The notes under the pieces are model-generated. The model was not told where the DNA came from. It was given only the letters and a program-made list of their open reading frames with translations, and did no database searches. Positions 1 to 16,383 of a DNA stretch of 64,000 bases are shown here, one piece after another; the stretch's first letter is position 1, and each line of letters starts with the position of its first letter. Where the stretch lies: assembly GCF_052324685.1 (NCBI RefSeq), contig NC_135225.1:14185110-14249109 (forward strand), given 5' to 3'. The translations under genes and the position numbers were made by a program. The stretch is from Brachyhypopomus gauderio (Eukaryota > Chordata > Actinopteri > Gymnotiformes > Hypopomidae).

Positions 1-3000
1 CATAGTTTTCCCAAGTACCTTAGAGGATTATGGGTGGAGAGCTTCACCCAGAGAGCCAGACTGTGCTGGATGAAGCTGGAGACAGTAAGGAACTTCCAGA
101 CTTTGTGAAAGGAGACCTGTGGCAGGAATGTGTAAGCTACCCCAACACCACTGTGAATATCAGCTACCACAATGTGTATTGTGGGGGAATGAGAATACAG
201 GATGGGGAATAATCCATCCTCATGACAGGAACAGGGTGATTCAAAGTGTCATGCAGGAGACTAAGAAAAGAAAGCCAGGAAAACTCTAATGATGGCCAGA
301 TTAGCTTATGTTTATATTTTATTTTTGTTGGTTTTGTTAATGATCTAGTTGCTAATGCATATTTTTACATTAATAAATATTAATGTAAAGAATGTGAAGA
401 AGAACATGTGTAGAATATCAGTGACTATATGCAAAGTATATTTCATTACTAAATTTAAAGCCAGAATTTTTTTTGTCTTTAGCCCACTTTGTTTTTAACC
501 TCATATGACGACATAACCGAGTCACAATTTTACATTGTATTTCATTTAAGATGACTTGTCATGGATTGTTAAGTATGGTTATGAGCAGTTAGCATTCTCG
601 GTATGGTATCCATGACTTCTAGTTTCCATGGAATGATCCTGAGTCATTTACCAGGAGCTAGAGATAAGACATATTTGTGGTGAGTGTGTGGGTGGGCATG
701 TAACGTTTGCATACTTTAACCCACACTTTACTCTATATGTTGCCTTACTTTACATCACCATATGTATATACCAGCTTTCAGTCAAGATAGGAAATATTAG
801 CCACATCACATGTATATAACACACCCTGTTCTTTAGACATTCAAATGTGCTTTATTGTCTTTGTATGAATGTATTTACACATAGCTTTCTGTGTTACAGT
901 AATACACAGAATAACAGTAACACAGAATAACCGAACAACACGGTGCAGTCCAAGTTTACGTGCCTTCCTAAGGCCATTTGTTTAGCACACCCACTCATAT
1001 TGCTAAATAAGCACAGTGTAATGAACCAAAAAGAAAACTCCACAGCAATGGTTTGTTACTTAGTAACATATTTGATATCATATTTCCAAATCATTCATAT
1101 CCAGCTATCTTCTCACAAACATTTTTTTCAACTGTTGAAATTGTAAACTCTCAAATATCTTTTCAAATTTTTTCTATGTATAACAAATTAAAAGAAAGCT
1201 TCACATATAGAGGCTTTGGCTTGATATGCAGGAAAGGAACACACTGCCAGAAGAACTGAGCCCATAGATGAGCTTCTTCATGACCACCATCTATGGAATT
1301 CAGTTCTCAGGGCCAAGTGCTCAGAAGAAGCATGTTTCACCTATGGAGATCCAGACTGTTGAGATGAAAATAGTCTCACACATTAAGCTGCGATTATGGT
1401 TACTTATTAACAAAGTAATGTAATGTAATTATACCAATTTACTCCAAGGTAAAGATACTTAAAGAAAACTGGATACAGTACACTGTCCATGTTACACTGT
1501 CCATGGAAATGCATCTGTGGAACTTAGACACAGCTCTGGAGAGCCATCAGTGGAATCACATTTAATAAACTATAAACAGACACGAGAGAGTTCAAGCAGA
1601 ATTCTAAAGTACAGTGTGGCTAGTTTAAATGGGTCGTCTGCACCAGTTAACTTCTCCATCTGTAATAACACCTCCATAAGATCCCACTGTCAGAAAAGTG
1701 CCATGGCATGGCTGCATTTAGTCTGTCAGTGTTATCTCAATCACATATTTGTTTAATGTTTGATCATTACTGAGTTCCTGAGACAGACACACTGTGCTTC
1801 ATGTCCTCAGCTGTACACTAGCCACACCTGAGGAGTATCAGGAAATTCTTTCTTTCCGTTAAATGGAACCGAACCAGTTCAACTACCTTAATAAGTGAAC
1901 TGCTGGAAAGCCCCTTAAAAATCTAAATGTGATCTATTACTGTGATGTTTTATATTTTTACAGGCACATATCACATTCTGTACAAAAAATCAAATGCACT
2001 CAGCCAATAGTTCCATTTTATCAGACCATAACAATTTAACTTAAAGTTATGCATTGGAGGACAGACTGCTCATAATGAATCTTCTTACAGCACTAAAATT
2101 ATCAATCACTTTACTTTTTTGTAATTTGCCACTTAGTTCTTCCTTAATTCCATTATTAAAAGTGCCAGTTAATAATAATGTATCCAAATAATTGTTTCCA
2201 AATGATACCTGTCCTGTGTACTTGATACTCACCTACGTGAGAGACAAACTGATCCCCTTTGGCACAGTGCTCTTAACACATTCCCCTCTTTGAAAAAGCT
2301 TGACCACCATTGTCAGATATGCCATCAGTGTCTCCAGTGCAGGCACAAAGACAACCTCCCAGCCGGAGACGAGAAATCTTATAAATGACCTCTTAATTCC
2401 CTCAACTTAAATACCTATGTATCGGCGTCTTTCTGCCTCTCGTGCACACACTCACTCATGCTCTCTGAGTACGGTAAGCCTGGCAGTCACTTCCCAGTAA
2501 GAAGGAAGCAGTGGGAGGGAGTCTCCCGCCCCCTCGTAATGAATCAATACATAGCGCTTCTGAGGAAAAACATCTCTCTGGTTCAGCCCTCAGTTCCCAT
2601 AAAACAAAAAAGGGAAAAGGGGAGAGGGAGAGAGAGGGAAAAAAAACAAAACATACTCGGCTGTGTAGGAACTAGGAATTCCCCTCTTGCAAAAGAGTGG
2701 TTGCACACGAGGAGAGGTGACATGGCAGAAGCACAGGGAAACGAAACGTCTGAAAGCAAGCTGTGTTTCCAAAAAGGAAATGGAAAGCGCACATGCTAAA
2801 TGTTCATTCATAGTCATGTTTACTGTTACTGCTCCAATACAAAAAAAGAAGAAAAAAAAAACTGAACAAAACAGTTCAGGTTTCGGAAGGTTCTGCTGAT
2901 TGATACATGCAAGCATGTGTGTTGCATCATACTGAGGTGTGGTGCTAAAGCTGTGTATACAGATCTTCCACCTTCCCACTCTCTACTTCCACGTTACCAT

Positions 3001-4680
3001 TTACTGTAAGGTGAAGTCATGGAATATTTTCAAACTCATCTTACTGAAACAGCGATGTTTCATTGATTGTCCAACTATGAAATCTCCAATGGAAATAATA
3101 TCATTGATGTACACCCGTCTTTTCTTGAAATGAAAGAGCAGGATGTTGTTGACATTGCAGTGTGGAGTTAATTCTGAGTCTCATGAGTGTACTATTTCTC
3201 CCATCAAGTAATCTTTGGTTGTTTGTGTCAGATGTGTGTTTTCATAAACGTTCCACAACAGCTAGAGACTAATTAAATATTCATACAGTGGTAAACTGGT
3301 GCCCATGTGCCACTTGTGTGAAAAACCTACACTAAATATGAAAACATATGTATAATTAAAAATAACAAAGATCAGTTCTGACCTATACCTCCGCAGCACG
3401 TATTTTCAGAATTACGCAACATTTTCTCATAGCGATATTACTCCTTAATCTTTATATGAGTAATACTGATTTAAAAAATTGTGAATTTTAGACCCCTTCA
3501 AAATACCTCTTCAAGATAAACTTTCAGTGAGCATGTGACACAGCAAGTAATTGGCAAATGTGTTTTTAAAGTTTACTGTAATTTCCTATCAGATGTTCAT
3601 GCAATATTGTTGAACGTCACTGGGATACACTGTCATGCTGAGTACAGACTCTTTCACCACACTCCCTTCCTCATAAATCTCTTTTTGCTTGGAGAAGCAA
3701 AACTCTTTATTCAGTTCTTAGAAAGCACACTCTATGAGAACTAGGTAGGGTCAAACCATCCGTGTGCAGTGACTTAAAAGCCCAGGGCAACAATGAGGGA
3801 ATCTACTTTCAGAGAAAATCCTTCTGCTAGTAGGATAAGTTGCAATTGACATTTTGCACAGGACTTCAGAAACAGACATGGCTTTCATGCTGCTGTTTGA
3901 ACACGGGGGAAATTGGCTTCAAAGGTCACTGAGCCCATTTCCTTTCCCCCCGTGCTCACAGAGACAGACCTTTATGGAGCCTGTTGCTTCTGCTCACACT
4001 TTAACTAGTAGTCACTACATTCAAACATTCTATACGTGTATTCTGTTTGGGAGAAGGTTACACAGGGGGGCTGGTGAGAGGGTTTTCCTTCCACCACTCA
4101 TGTGGTGCTGACCTCGCTCTGATATCACTCTTACTCAAAACTTTAATTTCACTTTGAGAAGGATGAAATGACGACTTAAAAAAAGGAAGGGGGTGGGGTG
4201 GGCGTAGTTTTATTTCATTAGTACATTGGACTCGTGTTTTTTTCCAATAAAATTGTTTGCTCTGCAACCAAGATTAATTTAATTTTTTAATGAAATGTTG
4301 ATAATCCTGTTTAATTTATAGTTATACATGGCAATCTTCATTCTTGTGGAAATGTTTTAAGTCATTAATGACTTATTTAATTTTAAATCATTAATCAGCA
4401 GACTAAATAACATATTGCATGTCTTCTGTGAGTTAAAGAGTACCTTCAAGGGGTGTTTTTATGTCTTAGAATATCATAGGCTCATTAAGAGGTATTTGAT
4501 TAAGTAATTTACCGTTTTCAGTGGTCTTTGCCTCTGTACTGTTCATGTGAATTATTATTATATTAGGTAAGGAAAAAACCATCACTGTTAACCTGGCCAT
4601 GGAGGTAATTGTGAGTGAGAAAATCTAACTCTAGGCCTATATTTCACAGGTAACATTTCATATCAAGTACTAAAATGTAA
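1..4680. other. AT-rich intergenic sequence, no gene recognised
   Basis: I see no convincing exon here. Open frames are short, AT-rich and lack splice context. A 60-codon frame at 30-212 ends in a stop and resembles no protein I recognise. The stretch could be intergenic DNA or the 3' UTR of a gene left of the window. Confidence 0.5.
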
Positions 4681-4758
4681 ATGTGCCATATTTGTCAATT
4701 GTGATTTTTTCACTGGAATCAAAATTTGTCCTCCACTTTTACTCATCTGTGCAGTTAG

Positions 4759-4827
<69 letters not shown>

Positions 4828-4989
4828 GATTACTAGGGGGCTGTGGTGCACACGTGCCCAGAGCGGTGGGCAGTTGGGGTGAGGTGCCTTGCTCAAGGGA
4901 ACCTCAGTCATGGCCTCAGGCCTGGGAACCGAACCCACGACCCTCCGGTCCCAAGACCAGTTCCCTACCACCAGACCATGACTGCCCCC
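4681..4989 (-). mobile_element. tRNA-derived SINE, copy 1
   Basis: Read on the minus strand, the head at about 4988-4870 looks tRNA-related, with a B-box-like GGTTCGGTTCC near 4925-4935. The body holds a CA/TG tract and the tail is a conserved block around 4681-4755. The same head, body and tail recur on the plus strand at 11.5 kb, and body plus tail recur at 54.9 kb. I do not name the family. No target-site duplication was resolved. Confidence 0.75.
4760..4823. repeat. (CA)n microsatellite inside SINE copy 1
   Basis: About 31 uninterrupted CA units. It sits where the other two copies of the same SINE carry a much shorter TG/CA run, so it looks like expansion of a seed carried by the element. 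Confidence 0.95.
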
Positions 4990-5639
4990 TACTCTTGGTA
5001 TTACTATTTTTCCATATATTACTCATATATTACTCAACTATTTTAAAACGTTTTGTAGATTTAAAACCACACAAGGCTACAGTCTAGTGTATATCAAAAT
5101 ACACTTTCCAGTAAAGTCAGTCAAAATAATTCTTTCTCGCCACCGGGAGGTGGCAGTAATCCACAAATAGTATACGTCTCCAGCGAAATAAATGGAGCCC
5201 TTATTCATTTTCCTTACTCCCTTATAGTCGCTAGATCAGCAATAATGGAATAGCCTTATCCAATATTCAAACTTGCATTGCTTAATGATGGTATAAGTGT
5301 GTTTTCTTCGCCTTTTAAACTGTGTTTTGCTCAGTGGAAGACTCCACCAGGAGCTAAAAGAAGCTACATCCTTCACAAAACTACAGCAGGTGGCTACTGC
5401 AGCTAGGTGAGGGATTATCTTTCTATATCGGTCCTGACACACTTCCCATTTCACAGGAAGACGCTTTAACATGTCAGAGCTGGCGTGATTATGTTCATAG
5501 TTCCGTCTTGTCTTTAGTTTCAAAACAAAGTTGGCAATAAGTTTTACAGTCTAGCTGAGTAACGTGTTAAGGGCAGACTGTCGTTCTGCTTTGCATTTTA
5601 AAACGTTTTTCTTTCCTAAGAAACTCGAAGACTGTGACG
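4990..5639. other. Intergenic sequence with a CTCF-like motif
   Basis: No gene seen. At 5143-5157 the sequence ccgggaggtggcagt fits most of the CTCF core consensus. A 10-mer, gtctccagcg, lies just downstream at 5176-5185. Both elements recur upstream of ube2d3 at 12.33 kb. Confidence 0.4.
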
Positions 5640-6105
5640 AGGCCACGATGACACATTGTTTTATTGTAGCGAACAAACGTCGCCGGCTTTAAAGACAGAA
5701 ATGTATCCAACACAGCTAAAGACAGAAATGTATCTAACACAACTGTGGGCCTTCAGTTATCCATGCGTGTTTCGGTACGCTTCACATAAACTGCTTGAAC
5801 AAACCCGGAAGGAAGTTCGTGCCACCGCGGCCAACCCAAACACGTCGAGGACCGTGTGATGTGAAGTCGGATAACATTTAGCTAGAAATAGCCGAATTAA
5901 ATGCGTCGAACAAGCTAACAAGAAGCGTGGAAGAGTACTGCATCACACTCCTCCTCGTAGCTCTTTTCAACAAGTAGGAGCTACAGTCGGCTGTATGAAG
6001 CTTCTCGAGAACGTTCACGTACGTGGTCAGCGGCGCTTGAGGTGACACGACCGTGTGTGTTTGGTCGCGGCTCCCCCCCCCCCAACATTTTAATGCGTGG
6101 TAAAC
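5640..6105 (+). promoter_or_regulatory. Probable rnf145 promoter and 5' UTR region
   Basis: CpG dinucleotides are much more frequent here than in the preceding 5 kb, as expected for a CpG-type vertebrate promoter. It ends in a C run (6072-6083) shortly before the start codon. No TATA box is obvious. The transcription start and any upstream non-coding exon cannot be placed from sequence alone. Confidence 0.45.
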
Positions 6106-8842
6106 ATGGTGCGATTAGAAGACGTCGCTAACGTGGTTCTTAGGGTGCCCAGCATCTTGGTTCTGGACCTGCTCTATAAATGCGACGTTGAGAGCTTCAC
6201 CTACCATCTCCGGGCGAAGAGCGAGGACATGCTCTTCAAGTATAAGTACGTCATCTGGAACATGTACTACCTAGGTACTCGTTACCATTGTACATTTATT
6301 AGTAATACCTCTGAATTCCCTGTTGGACCGTTCCTGGTTGTCATTCTGCATTCATGTAGATTTACTATGTGTTCACAGGTCACATAGCGAGTATGGTGGT
6401 CTTGTTGTTACCACTTGGACACATTGTTCAGCTTTATCTACATATTCTCACTGCCCTTCTTCTCTACATGGGCCATCAGATCTCCAGGTGAGAACAGTTC
6501 CAAGTAAAATACGCAGGCACTATATGTTACAACTAGCTACCATGTTTCCTCCCACATGCTGGTAAAGTGGTGCTGAGGACGTACTGTTCTGGTGGGGTGA
6601 GGGGTGTGACTGACGGGACTCTATATGATTGTCATTAGGTGTGCAATTGGATGTCTTTCCACATTCAGTCCACACACACTTGCTTTGGGTCCTCAGCCCT
6701 GTCTTCAGAACCAGTCTGCATGGATTGTCACATTTTGTCAGATTGTCATAATTGCTCTGACTGACTTGGAAAAAAGTATGGGTTATGGTAGCAGTGTTTG
6801 ATAAATACATGCCTCAACTACACATAAACTCTGTAATACAGCTGTTCGGATGAGTGGACGCTGGACCCAAGGGTGTCTTTCTCGTATGAACAGGGAGTAC
6901 CTGCTAGCAGAGAGTCAATACGGGTATGACTGTGTGTTCTTCCTTCATCCACCTGCTTTGAATCGTTTTGTGACTGCACTAACAAGTAGGTACAACTCCT
7001 CTGACCCGAGATCACATTTATTAGAATTCATAACTTTTATTTATTGAAATATCATCTTAATATTATTAATTGATTATCATTCAGCTGAGCCTACTGGGTT
7101 TTCGTTGATTTCCATGATGGCAAGTTCACTTCAATTAACACTGTTAAAAATGTTAGTGCTGAAAAACACATGTCTCTTTTTATTTCTAACAACTGTGTGG
7201 TCACCCAGATAGCATATATAAATTTAAAATCATGGAGTAATTTGCTTAGGCTGGTTTCAGATGGCTCAGAGTCGTTCTGTAGCCTCAGCTTGCTGTCTGC
7301 TTAGCTTTAACACTTCCTTAATTAAGATTGTGCACTAAACAGTGATTTTGCACATGTTTCTGCAAACCTGTGTCCTAACTTTAAGACTAGCGATATATTG
7401 GAAGTGTGTCAGGCTAAGCTGACAAACTGCGTGTTACCTAGATGGGATTCTTAAATAAAGCTTCGTCTGAAAGCCTCCTGTCATTTTCCTGCTATTATCT
7501 CTCCTGCTGGCAGCATGCACACCCAAACCATCAGTGTTTTTGCTTGTGAAATTCTGTTTGTGTGTGAGGTGTGCAGATGTATGTAATGTGTGTGCCCATG
7601 TGTATTTGTGGACAGGTCAGATAATTGTCTCCACGCTGTGTGCGTTCCTCATGCGCACCCGTCGCGTGTGGCTCTTCTCTGCTCATTTGCTCCCTCTGAT
7701 GGCGCACGCGTGTTCCGTTTCTCAAGACGCCGTCCTCACACTTGCCACCGTTTCCATGGGAATAACAGGGGCGGAGGTCGCCGCCTTCCTCCTGATGAAC
7801 TTCTTTGTGCCGTATAGACTGGCTAGAGTGGCCTTCAGTGAGATGGCCCAAGCAGAGGTAGGCACTTGTTCACGAATCCTAAACCCATCATTACACCGTC
7901 ACGTGCACAACAAATGCATGCTGGCATATGCTGCCTTGCCGGTCTCAAGTCTTTACCTGTCTCCTATGTCTCTGCTGTAGATGGTGGACATGTATGGTCT
8001 GCTGGCTGTGGGCGTGTCTCTGTGGCACAGCTTTGCTGTGCCTGTGTTGTTCAGTGTCTTCTGGTTCGTGCTCTTTGGAGTCCACCTTGTGTCTAATGTT
8101 GGGAGCTCCACTGCTCTCCAGGAGGGGCTGCTGCCCTATCTCCTCACCAGGTAAACTCTGCTACTCTGAAGCGTCCTGTGTGTAAGGAGGGATGTAAGAA
8201 TGAAAGCTAATGAAAAGCAGGCGAAACATTACATTTTTTGTTTCAGGCGAATGTCATGTTTTATAGTATGTGTTGCTTTCTTGATATTTAATTATAAACA
8301 TTCAATTATTGGAGAACTTTTAACTTGGAATCTTTAACGTTTTCCTTCTGAACTCAAAAGTGCCCCTGGTGCCTTGCTGCACCATTTATACCCAATAGCT
8401 TGATGTGATACCACATAGTTGTAGTTTCTTATGTTCGTCTGAGTGTTTTTGATTTAGAGATGGATTTGGAGGGGGAAACTGTCCAGTCCAAGGTTTACAA
8501 ATATTAGCTAATCTGTTTTTAAATGTGTATTTTTCATTATTATGAACTGACTGATCAAATTGAAATCTGATCTCCCGTGTTTGTGTGTTGGAGCAATACA
8601 AATTGTGCAATTGTTTATCAGATTGGTTCTTTCAAAAATATGCTAATGTTTTCTCTCTCTCTCTCTGTTTGTGTGTGTGTCTGGTTGCATGTGTAAGCAT
8701 GTCGGAGTGTTGTGCTAGTCCTTACTCTCTGCTGGGTTTGGCATTTGTGGTTTCTTATTTGGCTCTGGGACTCTTAAATCTCTGCAAGTTCTACCTGGGA
8801 GGATTTACAGCCCTGCAGAATCACAATGTCATGCACAGGTGT

Positions 8843-8873
<31 letters not shown>

Positions 8874-10803
8874 AGTGCGTATGTGTGAGTGTGTTCTGAG
8901 TAAATGTTTCTTAAATATTTGTTGGATGTGCATGTGTTTCAGGGGTGTGACCGAGGGCGTGACCCTACTGTTGCTGGCCCTGCAGACTGGCTTGTTGGAC
9001 ATGGCAGCACTGCAGCGCTGCTTCCTTCTCTTCATCATCCTCTTCATCGTCCTCACGTCTACACTGCAGAGCATGAGTGAGATAACTGAGCCCATTATGC
9101 TGGGACTTGGGGCCAGTAGAAACAGGTAGATTGTACCATTTCAATTCCAGAGGCCAAGATAGCATTCAAACTGTGCAGTGTGTTAGGAGTCATCACTCAT
9201 CAGTGATCCAGCACACATGCCCACACATGGATGGAGATCTTTGGGATCTCTGAGTTTTAGACCAACATGATATAGAAGAAATCATTACTCCAAACCTGCA
9301 GCACATCAAATTAATGAAATTTTCATATGCATAGTGACACTCTCCCTGACAATTTGACAAAATAAGCTGTTTAGACAAAAAAAAATTACATTATATTAAA
9401 AAGAGCAAGACATTTATAACATTTTCAGTATGGGATTGCTGGAAAATCTTAAACGTCCATTATTTTCAAAAAATTACAAAAATGCTGAAAGCTGATTTTA
9501 AAACCTGAAGTTGTGCATCTGTAGGAGTGTGTGGAAGCACATGCGGGGGCTGAGCATGTGTGTGTTCCTGCTGCTGTTCCCGGCCTTCATGGCCTATAAG
9601 ATTTCCCAGTTCTTCCACATGGACTTCTGGCTTCTTATCCTGGTGTCCAGCTGCATGCTTACGTCACTGCAGGTATGCCCCGCGAGGCCGGACTCTTGCT
9701 CAAAAGAAAACACAAAAATGAGCTTTTCATGAGCATAAGCTGTGGTTTGGTGTGTCCTAGGTCACGGGAACGCTGCTGATCTACTGCTTGTTCATGGTGG
9801 AGGTGTGGCGGGGTATTGCCTTGCCCGGCCTGGACGAGGTGGTGTATTACGTAAACGGCACGTGTCGGGTACTGGAGTTTGCGGTGGCGCTGTGTGTGGT
9901 GGCGTATGGGGCGTGGGAGTCCCTGTGGGGTGAGTGGAGCTGGATGGGGGCGTCTGTCATCATCATCCACTCTTACTGCAATGTGTGGCTGCGCGCCCAG
10001 GCCGGCTGGAAGAGCTTCCTGCTCCGTCAGGAAGCGGCACGCAAGATCAGTTCTCTCCCTCAGGCCAGTTCTCAGCAACTGCAGGAGCACAGCGATGTGT
10101 GTGCCATCTGTTTTCAGGTCAGTATCTCATCCTGTTACAATGGGGGTCCCCCTGTTGGGTGGCGGGAGGCAGTGGTAAAGGTGTAGAATGCACTACTCTC
10201 TGATCAGGGCAGGATTCTGGCTTTAGTCCAGTACGACTGAGGTCTGTACGAGTGAAGTCTCTATTTGTTGCTCAAAATTTGCTTACATATCAACTTGTAT
10301 GCATTTTGTAATGCTTTTGCATTTTTATCTTTCTGTAACCTTGTGACCATCCTTTCACTCTTCCCTTCTCACAGGATATGACGTCAGCCGTGATAACCTA
10401 CTGTGGCCATTTCTTTCATGGAAACTGTCTAAGGAAGTGGCTGTATGTGCAGGAAACGTGCCCCATGTGCCATAGCTCCATCAAACACCCCACATCCACC
10501 CCAACAACTGCTGCATGTGATGCCCAGCCCGCCCCTCCTCAGCAAGCCCCAGCCCCCGAGTTCGCTGATGCACACCAAGAAGGAGCACGAGGCTCACACG
10601 GAGATGGAGACCACTCCATGAATAAGAAATCTGAGTCTGAAGGACCATCCAGAAGGAGCAGCCTGCAGGACCTAACGTGTAGCTCCAGTGGCGACTCTGA
10701 AGGCATGGACACTGCTACTCCTCCTAGCTGCTCATCAGAACCCATGAAGAGAAATGGGGACTCTACTAGCTCTTTGCTCAGGGAATTATCTGAGCAGAAT
10801 TGA
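6106..10803 (+). CDS. rnf145: RNF145, ER membrane RING-H2 E3 ubiquitin ligase
   Basis: Ten exons join in phase: 6106-6274, 6379-6487, 6894-6985, 7616-7857, 7981-8150, 8698-8838, 8943-9125, 9525-9672, 9761-10117 and 10375-10803, giving 679 residues, close to human RNF145. The start at 6106 is the first in-frame ATG (aaacATGg) and gives MVRLEDV, then the family block VLRVPSI. Many membrane segments form a TRC8-type sterol-sensing-like domain, for example WLFSAHLLPL in exon 4 and FFHMDFWLLI in exon 8. The C-terminal RING (about 532-569) has Cys532, Cys535, Cys547, His549, His552, Cys555, Cys566 and Cys569. The family ubiquitinates ER sterol-pathway clients such as HMG-CoA reductase or SCAP. The tail after the RING is Pro/Ser-rich and poorly conserved. 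The exon 6 donor lies at the start of a GT microsatellite. The fish a/b paralogue assignment is unresolved. Confidence 0.93.
8839..8873. repeat. (GT)n microsatellite at the rnf145 exon 6 donor
   Basis: The exon ends ...CACAG at 8838. The intron begins gtgtgtgtgag and runs straight into a pure GT tract, so the donor GT is effectively the first unit of the repeat. Confidence 0.85.
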
Positions 10804-11030
10804 GAGAAGGTGAAAGAGGGACTGTGGAGTTGCAATGAACTGACCTGCTCCATCTTCACTAGGATCTGGGTACCAATGGCTACAATACTATCATTTTTGG
10901 AGGAGTGAATCATCTCATCCTGTATGCTGGGGCTTTGTTACATCCCGCTCTCAAGCAATACCAAATATGTTCATCTACAATGTTCTCAAAGCTAAATTTG
11001 TGTTAATAAATAAATGAGGTTGATTTTCCA
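10804..11030 (+). other. rnf145 3' UTR with polyadenylation signal
   Basis: Follows the TGA at 10801-10803. An AATAAA hexamer lies at 11005-11010, overlapping a second copy at 11009-11014. I infer cleavage about 15-30 nt downstream. A longer alternative UTR cannot be excluded. Confidence 0.6.
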
Positions 11031-11496
11031 ACTTGACTCTGAAGGTATAGGTTTTGCCTTTACATCAGAAAAGGTAACCGTAGCTTGTGTAACTGACATT
11101 AGCCCTCTCAGAAGTACTGTATAATAATGTGAACGTTTAAGTTAATTCTGTAAATTCTTCAAGCAAAGTTAGTTTACCTGTTTCTAATGCTAACTGGCTT
11201 CTGGCATATCAAGACTACTTTCCATATGTTGTAGCCTGAGATGCAGGCTCAGATGATTTGAGGTATGGTAGTCATTCTCAACACACAGCATAGCTGGCTG
11301 GCAACACCATTGTTTCCCTTAATCCTGATTTTTATACATAAATTGCATTATTGTTGCCATGGCCCAATTTGTGTTTATTGTGAAATTGTTGTTTAGCTCT
11401 TGGAATTTGACTCTTCCTAAATTGCTTAATTTTGTCAAGACTCTTTTTCATGTCCTTTATTTTCCATCAGCCTTAATAATTTTTCAGTCCAGTGTG
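11031..11496. other. Intergenic, nothing recognised
   Basis: AT-rich DNA between the rnf145 polyadenylation signal and a SINE. No exon, RNA gene or repeat was recognised. Confidence 0.5.
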
Positions 11497-11790
11497 AGGC
11501 AGTCATGGTCTGGTGGTAGGGAACTGGTCTTGTGACTGGAGGGTCGTGGGTTCGATTCCCAGGCCTGAGGCCATGACTGATGTGCCCTTGAGCAAGGCAC
11601 CTAACCACAACTGCTTTCCAGATGCCGGGCTAGGGCTGCCCACCACTCTATGCACATGTGCACCACAGCCCCCTAGTAATCACTAGTGCGTGTGTGTGTG
11701 CTATCTGCACAGATGGGTAAAAATTGGGGGACAAATTTTGATTGCGGTGAAAAATCACAATTGACAAATATGGCACATTTACATTTTTTT
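11497..11790 (+). mobile_element. tRNA-derived SINE, copy 2
   Basis: Plus-strand copy of the element at 4681-4989. The tRNA-like head contains tggtctggtggtaggga and a perfect B box GGTTCGATTCC at 11549-11559. The body ends in a short TG run (about 11688-11701) and the tail block ends near a T run at 11783-11790. Head-to-tail order matches the minus-strand copy. Confidence 0.8.
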
Positions 11791-11921
11791 TCATTCACTC
11801 GTATCTAACCATACTTTAACAGTCATCAGGACATGTTGACATTACATCTAACATCAGACTAGCAAAAGCAGATTTTCGATCTGCTTTGTAATCAGGTCCC
11901 CACAATGCTTGTTGATGTAGG

Positions 11922-12090
11922 CAGAGGCGGTCTTTGCATAGAGGCGTGGCTAGGCAACTGCCTTGGGCCCCTCTCACTGCATCCCACTGTAGGGGCCCCC
12001 TGATTAGCTAACTTATTTCTCACATATTAATGTTGATGGGCCCCCTAGCTAAATTCGCCTTGAGCCCCCAAATTGCTAAGTCCGCCACTG
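11922..12090. mobile_element. hAT-like MITE, 8-bp duplication GATGTAGG
   Basis: 169-bp element. It starts cagaggcgg and ends ccgccactg, which are imperfect inverted copies of each other. It is flanked by identical 8-bp repeats GATGTAGG at 11914-11921 and 12091-12098. Eight-base duplications and CAG...CTG termini are typical of hAT transposons. It has no coding capacity. Confidence 0.85.
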
Positions 12091-12299
12091 GATGTAGGTA
12101 CCTGCACACCTCATCCTGTTATACAACACAACATACTGTGCTGTTTTCTACCCTTTTTGGGGCAGGTCTTTATGTTCTAATTAGCATGGGTCTACGCACA
12201 TTTTTCTTATAAACATTCACATGTTCTATAACGTAGTATTTCCCTTCACTTTAAACAGTGTTATTCCGTGAGGAGAAGTGTAGATTGCACATTATAAAT

Positions 12300-12724
12300 A
12301 ACGCTCCAGCGCTTTCTACGACTCCCATTTGTCTCCAGCGCGATAGGGGGCAGTAAGCGAACACCGCTGCCCTTTTATGCGTCAATAAAAGCGGAAGGGT
12401 GGTTAACGTAACGGACTAATAATAAAGCTAACCAGCGGAGTGGAAGAATCGGATGTTAAATCGGAGTATTAGTTACGACCCGTCGTGTGAGCAAGTTTAT
12501 TTTACTGTATGGAAATCGAGTAACAAACTAATTTTAACTAGCTAGCTGGAGCTCAGTTTAGTACAAGCCTCGGTCGACCGCGGAGAACCACCGATACCGG
12601 GCGAATTAACTCGGTAACCATAACAATAGCGGAAAGTTGAGCGCGCGAGCGGAGCTGTCGCGAGCTGTCCGCCTCGGCTGGTCGGTAGGGGAGCACCGGT
12701 ACCGCCGCCACACGCAGTGGTAAG
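12300..12724 (+). promoter_or_regulatory. Probable ube2d3 promoter and 5' UTR
   Basis: GC- and CpG-enriched sequence leading to the start codon at 12725. At 12331-12357 it carries gtctccagcg followed by ataggggg and cagtaag; the same two motifs lie upstream of rnf145 in the opposite order. The region fits a CpG-island housekeeping promoter. The transcription start is not resolved. Confidence 0.45.

Positions 12725-16383
<3,659 letters not shown>

Noticed and set aside
30-212. 60-codon frame at the left edge with Cys residues and possible N-glycosylation sites
   Set aside because: No family recognised, no convincing acceptor or Kozak start, and too close to the edge to judge.
11497-11580. Functional tRNA gene
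   Set aside because: B box is present, but the sequence does not fold into an evident cloverleaf and continues into a SINE body shared by three loci.
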